Source: Deltaproteobacteria bacterium
GTDB lineage: Bacteria > Desulfobacterota > Desulfarculia > Adiutricales > Adiutricaceae
NCBI GenBank assembly: GCA_031264185.1
Contig: JAISEL010000040.1
Location: 1 to 46,369 of the forward strand
Direction of reading: 5' to 3'
DNA length: 46,369 nucleotides
The translations under genes were made by a program, and so were the position numbers. Positions 28,767 to 36,899 of the stretch are shown one piece after another. Position 1 is the first letter of the stretch. Each line of letters begins with the position of its first letter. The notes beneath the pieces are model-generated. The model was not told the DNA's origin. It did not search any database and saw nothing but the letters and a program-made list of their open reading frames with translations.

Positions 28767-29222
28767 AATTTTTGCCGCTCCCATTAATTTTGTCGGACAG
28801 AGTCAGTAAGATTTAAATTTTTGAGGTCTTAATTCAGCTTTATAATTATTTAAATTTAAATTTTTATATAACACAACAATTTTAGTAATGAAAATAAATT
28901 TTTGACATGCAAATAAGTCTAAAGATCCTTGAACAATATTTTCCGTCAAAAATATCCAGAGGACTTGATTGGTCAAATTTTTAGGTTATCTTTGGACATA
29001 TAGCCTGTCTGTTTTGGGATAAATACGCTGCCGATAAAGCTGGGAAAAAAGGAGTAAGTCTGAAACATCCCTGGTAGATTAGAATTGCTGTTATTTTCAT
29101 ATTTTTAAATTTTTAAGGCAGTCTTGCTTTTTGGTCTAATAATGTTAAACTCTTCTGTTGATTTTTTTCAGCCGGTAAGATCTGGGCTTCAGCCCTGGTC
29201 GGCCAAATCGTCAGGAATTCTC
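28767..29222. other. AT-rich gap before cobI
   Basis: No gene is seen. No cobalamin riboswitch is recognisable upstream of cobI. 29124-29222 is open in frame with cobI but lacks the family's resemblance, so I place the start at 29223. Confidence 0.45.
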
Positions 29223-29936
29223 ATGTCCAAAATCGGTACTTTTTATGGCTTAGGGGTCGGCCCAGGAGACCCGGATCTTATCACAGTCAAAGCAGTCAAG
29301 ATTTTAAACCAGGTCGATCTGGTCTTTACGGCCTCTTCTTCAACCAATGAATATTCCTTGGCCCGCCAAATCGGGGTCAGGTACTTAAAGTCCGGAGTCG
29401 AGCTTCAGAACCTACCTTTTCCCATGACCGAAGACGAATCCCTTCTTAAAGCCGCCTGGAGGAAAAACGCCGAAGTTATCAAAAACGTTCTGCTGACCGG
29501 CCGGTCGGCAGCCTTTTTGACTTTAGGCGACTGTCTGACCTACAGCACCTACGCTTACCTACTGCCGGTCCTGTCAGAAATAGTCCCCCAAGCGCCTGTC
29601 ATAAGTATCCCTGGTATCACCTCTTACCAGCAGGCGGCGGCCCGCCTAAACCGTCCTCTGGTAATGACAAAGGAATCTTTGTCCATTGTCTCCGGCGGCG
29701 GTGATCCGGCAAAATTCGAGACCCTTTTGGACCATAGCGACAATGTGGTTATAATGAAAATGTACCGAGGACGGGATGAGATTATCGATCTGCTGAAAAA
29801 GAAAAATCTGGCTGCCAAAACAGCCCTCTGTTCCCAGCTGGATCTGGCCGGTGAAACAGTTATTGACGGCCTGAACCGGGAACTGACCGATAAACCCGCT
29901 TATTTTTCGTTAATGCTCGTCACCAAAAGAAATTAG
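29223..29936 (+). CDS. cobI: Precorrin-2/cobalt-factor II C20-methyltransferase
   Basis: 237 residues from the ATG at 29223, the usual length for CobI/CbiL; AGGA precedes it. It transfers a methyl group from S-adenosylmethionine to C20 of the corrin ring precursor. Seen: GTFYGLGVGPGDPDLITVKAVKIL (the first family loop), then LTLGDCLTYSTYAYL (second loop, usually GDP, here GDC) and ISIPGITSYQQAAARL. In an anaerobe the cobalt-factor (CbiL) version is more likely, but I cannot decide from sequence. No other corrin gene is in the window. It faces the decayed ATPase gene convergently. Confidence 0.92.
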   Translation: MSKIGTFYGLGVGPGDPDLITVKAVKILNQVDLVFTASSSTNEYSLARQIGVRYLKSGVELQNLPFPMTEDESLLKAAWRKNAEVIKNVLLTGRSAAFLTLGDCLTYSTYAYLLPVLSEIVPQAPVISIPGITSYQQAAARLNRPLVMTKESLSIVSGGGDPAKFETLLDHSDNVVIMKMYRGRDEIIDLLKKKNLAAKTALCSQLDLAGETVIDGLNRELTDKPAYFSLMLVTKRN

Positions 29937-29942
29937 ACCCAG

Positions 29943-30620
29943 GCAGCAGGCTATTCGAGCTTAAACTTGCGGTTGTCAAAACACGGTGACTACGGCGACT
30001 GCCTTTCTCCCGCCATGTTCAAACTCGACCAGTTTAACCTCGGTGCCGTATATATTGGTCAGATTTTCATCGGGTAAAACTGTCTCGGCCGGTCCGGACT
30101 TAGTCAACAAGAGGACTTCATCGGCCACCGCCAAAGCCTGCTGGCGAATGTGAGCGGTGAATATGACCGTCAGTCCTTCCCGGCGGCGTAAATCCAGAGT
30201 CTGATTCATAGCCAGAACTGGGTGCCCAGATCAAGAGCCGGGGCCGGTTCGTCAAAGATCAAGATTTTAGTTTCCTAGACCAGAGCCCGTGCAAAAAGAC
30301 CATTTACCTTTAGCCGCCGGACAGTTCCGAGTATGGTTTGATTGATTGACTATACTCAACCTGTCAAGAGCCTTCAGGGCCAATTTTTCGTCCTGTTTGG
30401 AAGGCTGGGAGAAAAGAACAATGTTTCTGGTCCGACCCATTAAACATATCCATGGCCCGAAAACTAAAGGCGGCCTGGGAATCTGAGGCACAAAGGCGTC
30501 ACCTTCGATTGTTTTGAACTAATAGGTCTGAGGCTGGAGAACTCCCAGCAGGAGATTAGAAATGGTTGTCTAACCCAAGCTGTTTAAATCCAGAAGAGCC
30601 AGAACCTGACCTTGGTTGTT
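29943..30620 (-). pseudogene. Decayed FecE-type ABC transporter ATPase, paralogue of 39332-40111
   Basis: Aligns along its length with the intact ATPase. Walker A has become LALLDLNSLG-stop-TT (intact: LALLGPNGCGKTT), near 30600-30555. VPQIPRPPLVFGPWICLMGR...NIVLFSQPSKQDEKLALKALDRL (about 30490-30345) matches VPQLFQVAFDYSALDMVLMGR and on. The Walker B region reads ILIFDEPAPALDL with an in-frame stop just before it. The last 77 codons (30209-29976) are open: LTVIFTAHIRQQALAVADEVLLL. Several stops and frameshifts make it inactive. Confidence 0.85.
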
Positions 30621-30639
30621 TCAGAAGATCCAACTTTCC

Positions 30640-31710
30640 GGCAACAGGCGCGATCTTAAGCCTATGAAAGAGAAATCGTCCATACTCATTATTCGCTCTG
30701 ACCCTAAGCTATGGTTTTTCAGAAATAAAACAGTAAAAGAGTGTGCCCAAAAAACCGGACAGGAACCCTACAGCAATCTCCCTCCACACCACCGATCTTG
30801 TCAAATTATTCAGCAGCCCCAGCGTGAACAGCCCCCCAGTAAAACCGAAAACCGACATCAGACGGAGGTTGGCAGGTCAGACCAACATTCCTGGCAATGA
30901 GGAATGATCATTCCCACCCAGCCACCGCAGGCGGATAGCTTCCTTAACCGCCACCATGACGGAGACAGTCAGAATCAATAGCAAATTGAGTACAAGACGT
31001 TCAGCCCAAGAGACTGAGCGTCCTGTTCGCTCAGAGGCAGAAGATTCAGCCGCCTGCCCAAAAGCATCTGGGCCGAGCTGTCGATAGTTGTCAGTGCGAT
31101 CAGAAGCCTACAGCCTCTGGATTACACTTATTAAGTTAGCCCATAATCCAGAGGAAAATATGGTCTGTGCGGTGGTTGTCAGCCAGAGAAAAGCCCCAGG
31201 CAAACTCCGGACACACAAAAGACGCAAACGAAGATTACAGAAAGAATTAAACCTATACTTTTCAACGCTTCCGGCCAGCTTCGCCAGTAAGAGAGTTCAC
31301 CTCAAAAAGCCAAAACAAAACGACAGCTCAGGTCCAAAAAACATGATGGCAAGAACTCACTCCAAAGCCGCCAGGAGGAAGCACCTACCAAACCTGGTCT
31401 AATCAGGGGACTGTGCATCAGGCCATCAAGATCGGACTCGCTTAAACCGAGGCCATATCCACAACAGAAGCCGGAAGAACCAATGGCAAACGGAACATTT
31501 GAATCTCGGCCAGTTACGTAAACTGCCAGGATGTTTCTTAAAATCAAACCCAGGCAGAAGAATAATTATGGTGATGTCCCCGGCCCGACAAAAGCTCATT
31601 GGACAGGACTGATGAACAATGAACTTGCCACGATCCCTGCTGGGGCCGGTGTAAGCAATACTGACATGAACCACTGATGACGGCGGCTGAATCCCATGAA
31701 AGACGGAAAA
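30640..31710 (-). pseudogene. Decayed, apparently chimeric FecCD-type permease
   Basis: One permease length of broken sequence. The upstream half (about 31620-31380) reads PMSFCRAGDITI and SESDLDGLMHSPLIRPGLVGASS, closest to the intact permease at 41189-42304 (PMSFWRAGEITV, GMSGAALQGMMRNPLVGPDLVGVSS). The downstream half (about 31070-30780) reads RRLNLLPLSEQDAQSLGLNV and shares nucleotide patches (TTGTCAAATT, GACATCAGACGGAGG) with the other permease at 40114-41196. Many frameshifts and stops. It probably arose by deletion between two tandem permease genes, then decayed. Confidence 0.78.
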
Positions 31711-31793
31711 TTGTTCTGGAATAAAGTCTTCAGGTACACAGCGGACAGGGCCGGTTTTTGAAAAACTTGGACCTCTGATATGGCTTCTTTTCC

Positions 31794-32891
31794 CTATCCA
31801 CTCAGACGCTCAAAGCGGGAGTAGCCGCTGGACCCGCTGTTAAGATCCAACTGCAGAAGGAAATCCAGGTAAAAATCATTGAGGTAAAATTGGTAGCTGT
31901 TCAGATAATGAGACCGCAAAATATGGCGGAGTCTGGGCTGCAGCAGATCAGGGTAAACTAGCTCGGCCAGCCAGCGGTAAGCTCCGGGGATATTGTCCAG
32001 ATCATAAGTGTAGCCGTTTAAATCAGTGATATTTGTATAGACCCGTCGGCGCCTTACCGCTTCAAGTCCTTGCCAGCGTGGATCGTTTAAAAAAACTTCG
32101 GCCGTGCCAACTCTTAAAATAATCAAATCGGGATTCATGGACAAAATACGCTCAACGTCACTTTCCCTGCCGGTTGCAACCAATCCGGAAGAGATATCAA
32201 TGAGGCCTAGTCTTGAATCGGCCATTCCAGAACCCCAAAGACGGGTCCAATCGCCGTCAGGACATACCATAGACAGAGCCCGAGGCCGTCTCTTCGCAGG
32301 AGGCAAGACTCCTGTCAGCTCAATTTCCACCCCGGACTCCACCCAGGACATCTCCCTTTTGAAAAGCTCAATAATTATTTCCCCCTGCCCGGACTGATCA
32401 GCTATATCGTTCAGAACCCTGGTCATAGAGAACATGGGATCATCCGCACCCAAGGATCTACCGACGGGCATGAGGGACGGAGCGGCCAGACCGAAGCGTC
32501 TGACCTCCGAGTGAGCCAGATAGACGTAGCCTCGGTCATTAGCCAAAATTGATTCCAGATCATTGGGAAAAGCCCCTGGATTAAGGCCAGGGTAAATATA
32601 GTAGATAAAACCTAGTCTTTCGGTCGGCCAACTGCGGCTTGAACCGACTTTGGCCAAAGCTTCAGGTCTGTGAGTTTTTTGGAGTACGTCAAAAAGATAC
32701 CAGCCTGGGATGAAACCTTGGAAAGGCTGAGGAATGAACACCTTTTCACCCATCGCATCGGTAATAATTCTGAATTGAACAGGTTTCGGAAAAACCGGTG
32801 CAGGCCGGAAAAGGGTCAGAGCCAGAAAACCAACAGCCGCAAAAGGGCACAGCCAAATAAATTCTCTAAAAAATCGGTAAAAAAGAAACAT
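31794..32891 (-). CDS. Membrane-anchored periplasmic binding protein, B type (type III SBP fold)
   Basis: 365 residues. One N-terminal membrane helix (FIWLCPFAAVGFLALTLF) without a signal peptidase site, so the protein is probably anchored facing the periplasm. The C-lobe carries the class III (FepB/BtuF-like) pattern: LVATGRESDVERILSMNPDLIILRVG, then DPRWQGLEAVRRRRVYTNI and a C-terminal WLAELVYPDLLQPRLRHILRSHY region. The N-lobe is divergent and contains LESILANDRGYVYL. It would pass a chelate to FecCD-type permeases. It lies 11 bases after its A-type partner, with AGGA before the ATG. It is the intact counterpart of the broken gene at 42326-43433. Confidence 0.85.
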   Translation of the reverse strand: MFLFYRFFREFIWLCPFAAVGFLALTLFRPAPVFPKPVQFRIITDAMGEKVFIPQPFQGFIPGWYLFDVLQKTHRPEALAKVGSSRSWPTERLGFIYYIYPGLNPGAFPNDLESILANDRGYVYLAHSEVRRFGLAAPSLMPVGRSLGADDPMFSMTRVLNDIADQSGQGEIIIELFKREMSWVESGVEIELTGVLPPAKRRPRALSMVCPDGDWTRLWGSGMADSRLGLIDISSGLVATGRESDVERILSMNPDLIILRVGTAEVFLNDPRWQGLEAVRRRRVYTNITDLNGYTYDLDNIPGAYRWLAELVYPDLLQPRLRHILRSHYLNSYQFYLNDFYLDFLLQLDLNSGSSGYSRFERLSG

Positions 32892-32902
32892 TATGTCCTG
32901 TT

Positions 32903-34021
32903 TTACTTAATATAATACAAATTTCGGTCAAAACGATCGTAATTGACCGAAAAACGATTTTCATCAAGCCTCAAGAGCCAATCCAGTTCTTCATCTTTAA
33001 AGCGATAGCCATAGTTATTTTCATAGTGCTCACGAATAAGGGTCCGTAATTTTGGTTCAAGACGGTCTGGATAGGCCAACTCGGCCAGCCAGCGAAACCA
33101 CAAAGGTACTGTGTCCAAATCAAAGGTATAATGGTGAAGCCTCCCTATACTTCCGTAGACTTTTTTTTCCTGAACAGCCCTAAGCCCGCGCCAGCGCGGG
33201 TCCTGCATAAAACGCAGGGCGTCGCCCACGTATAAAATGATCATGTCTGGATCCATGGCCAAAATTCTTTCCGCCTCCGAGCCTCTACCAAGGGCCATAA
33301 GGCCGTCGGCTGCGTTCCTGAAACCCAGTCGTTGGTCCAAGTCGTGACCACCCCAAAGACGTGTCCAATCATCGTGGGAATAAACCAAAGTCACAACACG
33401 GGGTCGTTGAACCTCAGTTTCCAGTCGGAGTTCTCCAAGAAGATTGGATATATTCAGATGATAGCCGGACATAAAGGTCCGGCCTTGATCCGGTTTATTG
33501 ATAAGTCTGTTGAGACAAAGGGTCTGTCTGGAAATATAATCGTCCGGGTCGGGCACCGTAATCCGAGGACTGCAGGTCACGGCATATAGTCCAAAACGCT
33601 TCAAGTCCAGGTCAAAATATACATAGCCCCGATCATGGGCCAAAACAGATTCCAGGTCGGTTGGAAAATCCCACATTTTGGGGTCACGGACCAACAACGG
33701 GTAAAACCAGAAGATTAATTCACCATCACCGTATCTGGGCCGATTTTTCGGACCGCCAATCTTAGCCAGCATATCGGAAGCATGAGTTTTTTGCAAAAAA
33801 TCTAATCCGCCGACCACTCCCAGGAAAGGCTCCGGTACGGGGGTCTCATTCTCTTCGACGTCCAAAATTATACGAATTTGCCTTGGATCAGGCTGGGGAA
33901 ACTCGGGAGCGGACCTTAGAAGGACCATGGAGAGAAAGACCATGGCGGTAAAAGGCAAGAGCCAGAAAAACTCTCCAGCCACCTTCTTCCGGAATAGAAT
34001 TATGATTGAAACATTATTCAT
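32903..34021 (-). CDS. Membrane-anchored periplasmic binding protein, A type (type III SBP fold)
   Basis: 372 residues, same plan as the B type: one N-terminal anchor (FFWLLPFTAMVFLSMVLL), then APEFPQPDP. The class III C-lobe has LMALGRGSEAERILAMDPDMIILYVG and DPRWRGLRAVQEKKVYGSI, and the C-terminus WLAELAYPDRLEPKL...EHYENNYGYRFKDEELDWLLRL closely follows the 'YGY-x-L-x-DEEL-x-x-L' ending of iron-chelate-type binding proteins. Near-identical in plan to the protein at 43430-44548. It is separated from exbD by about 300 bases with no clear terminator. Confidence 0.87.
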   Translation of the reverse strand: MNNVSIIILFRKKVAGEFFWLLPFTAMVFLSMVLLRSAPEFPQPDPRQIRIILDVEENETPVPEPFLGVVGGLDFLQKTHASDMLAKIGGPKNRPRYGDGELIFWFYPLLVRDPKMWDFPTDLESVLAHDRGYVYFDLDLKRFGLYAVTCSPRITVPDPDDYISRQTLCLNRLINKPDQGRTFMSGYHLNISNLLGELRLETEVQRPRVVTLVYSHDDWTRLWGGHDLDQRLGFRNAADGLMALGRGSEAERILAMDPDMIILYVGDALRFMQDPRWRGLRAVQEKKVYGSIGRLHHYTFDLDTVPLWFRWLAELAYPDRLEPKLRTLIREHYENNYGYRFKDEELDWLLRLDENRFSVNYDRFDRNLYYIK

Positions 34022-34328
34022 AGCGTTCTATAATTGACTTTGATTTTGGGAACATTACCGGCCTAAAGTTGACTCTGTCAAACATTATTCTGTTTGACAG
34101 GAAGCTCAGATGAGAACGAAACAATGGTTTAGGATGAAAGTTCACCGGTTGGAGAATATATTTACTTCCGCCAAACCTATCAACGAACGTAAAAAAGAGA
34201 AAAAGCCTTTTAATTTTTAAAGACTTTATCTGTCATTGTTTTACTAAAAAAAGGCCAGTTATTGGCGAACGGATCCAACTAACATTCAGACTCAGAAGTC
34301 ACCGGTTCGGCGGCGGATTAACTTGACT
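34022..34328. other. Gap between exbD and the second A-B pair
   Basis: I see no gene and no strong terminator or promoter. A U-rich patch on the minus strand lies around 34250-34190. Transcription may continue from exbD. Confidence 0.4.
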
Positions 34329-34772
34329 TCACTGATCGGCTGTCCCGGAAGTCGACTGCGGTTTAACGTCCGTAACCAATGTAACTCTGGCAAATCCGGC
34401 TTTGCCCAGTTCAGCCATTAAATCCATCATTTCACCGTATTTGACCTCAATATCGACTCGTACATGAGCTTCGCCGCTGGTGGAAGCTTTAGCCAAAGTC
34501 TGAAAGTAATAATGGCGATTACGTTCGGTAATATCCTCTTTATCAACATAGATTCGGTGATGTGCATCCAAAGTAACTATGACGGGGCTTTCTGGTTTTG
34601 ACATATTCTCACCGCTACTTTTCGGCAGGTTGACTTGAACCCCACCCAGCATCAAAGGTGCAGTCACCATAAAAATGATAAGTAATACCAGCATTATATC
34701 AATAAAGGGTGTGACGTTGATATCCGACATAGGTAACAAATCATCAGCTCCCAAAAGAAGATCATTATCCAT
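34329..34772 (-). CDS. exbD: Biopolymer transport protein ExbD/TolR
   Basis: 147 residues. Single membrane helix near the N-terminus with the proton-path Asp: MSDINVTPFIDIMLVLLIIFMVTAPLM (Asp in FIDIMLVLL). The periplasmic domain ends ELGKAGFARVTLVTDVKPQ. Together with ExbB it forms the proton-driven motor for TonB. It overlaps the end of exbB by 8 bases, so the two are translationally coupled. Confidence 0.95.
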   Translation of the reverse strand: MDNDLLLGADDLLPMSDINVTPFIDIMLVLLIIFMVTAPLMLGGVQVNLPKSSGENMSKPESPVIVTLDAHHRIYVDKEDITERNRHYYFQTLAKASTSGEAHVRVDIEVKYGEMMDLMAELGKAGFARVTLVTDVKPQSTSGTADQ

Positions 34773-35913
34773 GCTGATTCGCCTCTTTTTCTATGTCTTC
34801 TAGATTACCATAGTGAAGCCGAGCCAAGTGGTTGCCAACCAAACTCAGAGCAGTCACGCCCTCCAAAGTTATCTCTTTAATGGAACTGGTGATTTTATTG
34901 TAACCGATAACCGCCGGTATGGCCGCAACTAATCCCATGGCTGTAGCAAACAAAGCCTCGGCAATACCGGGCGCTACGACAGCTAAAGTAGTTTCGCCTG
35001 ATGCGGCAATTCCAATAAAGCTGTGCATAATACCCCAAACCGTTCCGAATAATCCAACAAATGGGCTGACCGATCCGATGGTTGCCAAAATCAATGACCG
35101 ACGGCCCAGGCGGCGCATTATGGTAGACAAAACAGTCTTCATGGCTTTTTCCACGCGTTCCCGGAAATCAGCCCGGCACTCTCTGCCCACCGAGTCGGTA
35201 CTTTCAACCATTCCGCTCTTGACTATTGAACGGGTCATCGGAGGAATGTCTTCCAGATTAATTTCACTTTGCAGATCAATGGCCGCCTGTTTAAAGCGGT
35301 TCATTGACCTAAAAGCCCGGTTCAAAATGAACAATTTTTCTAAGATTACCATCCAGGTGGCCATTGAAGCCAATAATAGAATTATCATTACTCCCTGAAC
35401 TATAGGATCGGCACCCAAAAACATGTCCTTAATCGACATTTCACTAATAGGTGGAGAAGATATTCCAACAGCAGAAGTCAAAGTCTGAACGCCTTCAGCC
35501 GACAGGCTCTGAGGTGTTTGAACCAGGCCGGACTTGTCGGCCAGACTGCCCATGGGCTGAACAATATCTGTTTTCATTGGCGAGGCCTGAGTCCCTCCCG
35601 AGTCTGTTAAAGTATCTGGAGGTAACTTGGGATCTTCCGAGGTGATGTTATTAAGAGCGGCTGGCCCGTCAGCTGAGGTCTGGCTGGCAGGTAAAGACAG
35701 ATTACCTCCGGATAAAATCGCAACCTCAGAATCTGTTATGGGTGCATCAAAGTTATCAGAGTCACCGGATTCAGCGCTTAAAGGTACTGCCGTCATCAGT
35801 GAAGATGAAGTCTCGTCTGGCGCGGATGGTTCAGGAGCAGGATTCGAACCAGTTAAAGATTGTTGCGTTAAATTAGAAGACTGCTGGTATTGGGCAATCA
35901 TAATCACACTCAT
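34765..35913 (-). CDS. exbB: ExbB/MotA/TolQ-family proton channel with long N-terminal extension
   Basis: 382 residues from the ATG at 35913, which follows GGAGGATATA at ideal spacing (the frame stays open 32 codons further up). The C-terminal 210 residues are a standard ExbB: GVMIILLLASMATWMVILEKLF, then LILATIGSVSPFVGLFGTVWGIMHSF and TTLAVVAPGIAEALFATAMGLVAAIPAVIGYNK. The first about 165 residues are a Ser/Pro/Thr/Asp-rich low-complexity region, mostly without hydrophobic segments, which is unusual. It would lie on the periplasmic side if topology is normal. Partner of ExbD and TonB in the same operon. Confidence 0.93.
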   Translation of the reverse strand: MSVIMIAQYQQSSNLTQQSLTGSNPAPEPSAPDETSSSLMTAVPLSAESGDSDNFDAPITDSEVAILSGGNLSLPASQTSADGPAALNNITSEDPKLPPDTLTDSGGTQASPMKTDIVQPMGSLADKSGLVQTPQSLSAEGVQTLTSAVGISSPPISEMSIKDMFLGADPIVQGVMIILLLASMATWMVILEKLFILNRAFRSMNRFKQAAIDLQSEINLEDIPPMTRSIVKSGMVESTDSVGRECRADFRERVEKAMKTVLSTIMRRLGRRSLILATIGSVSPFVGLFGTVWGIMHSFIGIAASGETTLAVVAPGIAEALFATAMGLVAAIPAVIGYNKITSSIKEITLEGVTALSLVGNHLARLHYGNLEDIEKEANQHG

Positions 35914-36010
35914 TATATCCTCCAAAGCCACTGAAAAGAAGGCATAACAGAAATATTTCAAGTAAACCGGGCAGACATAAAATTCGGAATATTTGAAAAG
36001 CATGAACAAC

Positions 36011-36829
36011 TCATTTTAAAGAAAAGACGACCGGGACGGTCATGTTAAGGTTATTACGGTTCAATTCTGGCGGAATAGCCGGTACGGGGGAAACTCGCTT
36101 CAATAGAGCCAGTGCTTCATTGTCTAAAGCTGAGTATCCAGAACTTTGAACCAGCCGTGAAGAAATCACTTGACCTTGTCTGTCCACAGTAAAATTGACC
36201 TTCACCTGACCTACCATCCCTTGGGATTTGGCCTCTGGTGGATATTTTTTGTATAAGCTCAGTTTTCGCTGAATTTGGGACATATAGGCATTCAATAAAT
36301 TTGGATTCCCGCGACCCTGACCTCCTCCTGTTCCGCCTCGGCCTGATTCATCATTACCTCCGGCGGTTTGGGAATCACCAAAAGCTTCCACTGATCCTGA
36401 CCTAAAGGCTTGGGCTTGTTGGGTGTCTTTGGATTTTTCCTTGGTTTTATTCTCATTGACCGGAATATTTTTCGGTTTAGGGGCCGCCTTTGGCGAGGTG
36501 CTTTCTATAACCGCTGAAGTTTCATCAGTTTCTGGCTCCGGTTCTGTCTCTGGCCTGGACAAAACTTCAGCCTGAGCAGGCAAAAAAGTCTCCTCCATAA
36601 TCACGTCATTGTCACTGGCCCCGCCGATACCGCCTTTGGGGTCATAATAGGCAAAATCGGCTCTGATCGTGGGTAACGAACTAAAAGACTCATCAACGTC
36701 ATTAGTCATAACCATCACAGATATTACGGCTAAATGAATTATGATTGTAGCAATAAATGCAACACTCAGAATTATTTTTTCAAAGATTTCTGGATGCGGA
36801 TATAAAATGGCTTGCGCTAATGACGACAT
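36011..36829 (-). CDS. tonB: Energy transducer TonB
   Basis: 272 residues. N-terminal membrane helix (KIILSVAFIATIIIHLAVISVMV) including the His expected in TonB anchors. An acidic then Pro/Lys-rich spacer follows (PETEPEPETDETS, PKAAPKPKNIPVNENKTKEK), then a Gly-rich stretch and the C-terminal TonB domain: LYKKYPPEAKSQGMVGQVKVNFTVDRQGQV, VQSSGYSALDNEALALLKRVSPVPAIPPEL. It carries energy from ExbBD to the outer-membrane receptor encoded just upstream. The ribosome-binding site is weak. Confidence 0.94.
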   Translation of the reverse strand: MSSLAQAILYPHPEIFEKIILSVAFIATIIIHLAVISVMVMTNDVDESFSSLPTIRADFAYYDPKGGIGGASDNDVIMEETFLPAQAEVLSRPETEPEPETDETSAVIESTSPKAAPKPKNIPVNENKTKEKSKDTQQAQAFRSGSVEAFGDSQTAGGNDESGRGGTGGGQGRGNPNLLNAYMSQIQRKLSLYKKYPPEAKSQGMVGQVKVNFTVDRQGQVISSRLVQSSGYSALDNEALALLKRVSPVPAIPPELNRNNLNMTVPVVFSLK

Positions 36830-36865
36830 GTAACACCATTATATATTAGAATGATCAGTTATTAG

Positions 36866-36893
36866 CCGCCGGAACTTTAACAAGTCCCGGCGG
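36866..36893. repeat. Intergenic stem-loop between receptor and tonB genes
   Basis: CCGCCGGAACTT (36866-36877) pairs with AAGTCCCGGCGG (36882-36893) with one A-C mismatch and a 4-base loop. No U run follows on the minus strand, so it is more likely an RNA-processing or stability element than a terminator. It would set different levels for receptor and TonB. Confidence 0.55.
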
Positions 36894-36899
36894 AAATTA

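Noticed and set aside
28767-29222. Cobalamin riboswitch upstream of cobI
   Set aside because: No B12-box-like sequence or expected stems could be seen here; likewise none in the short gap before the TonB-dependent receptor gene.
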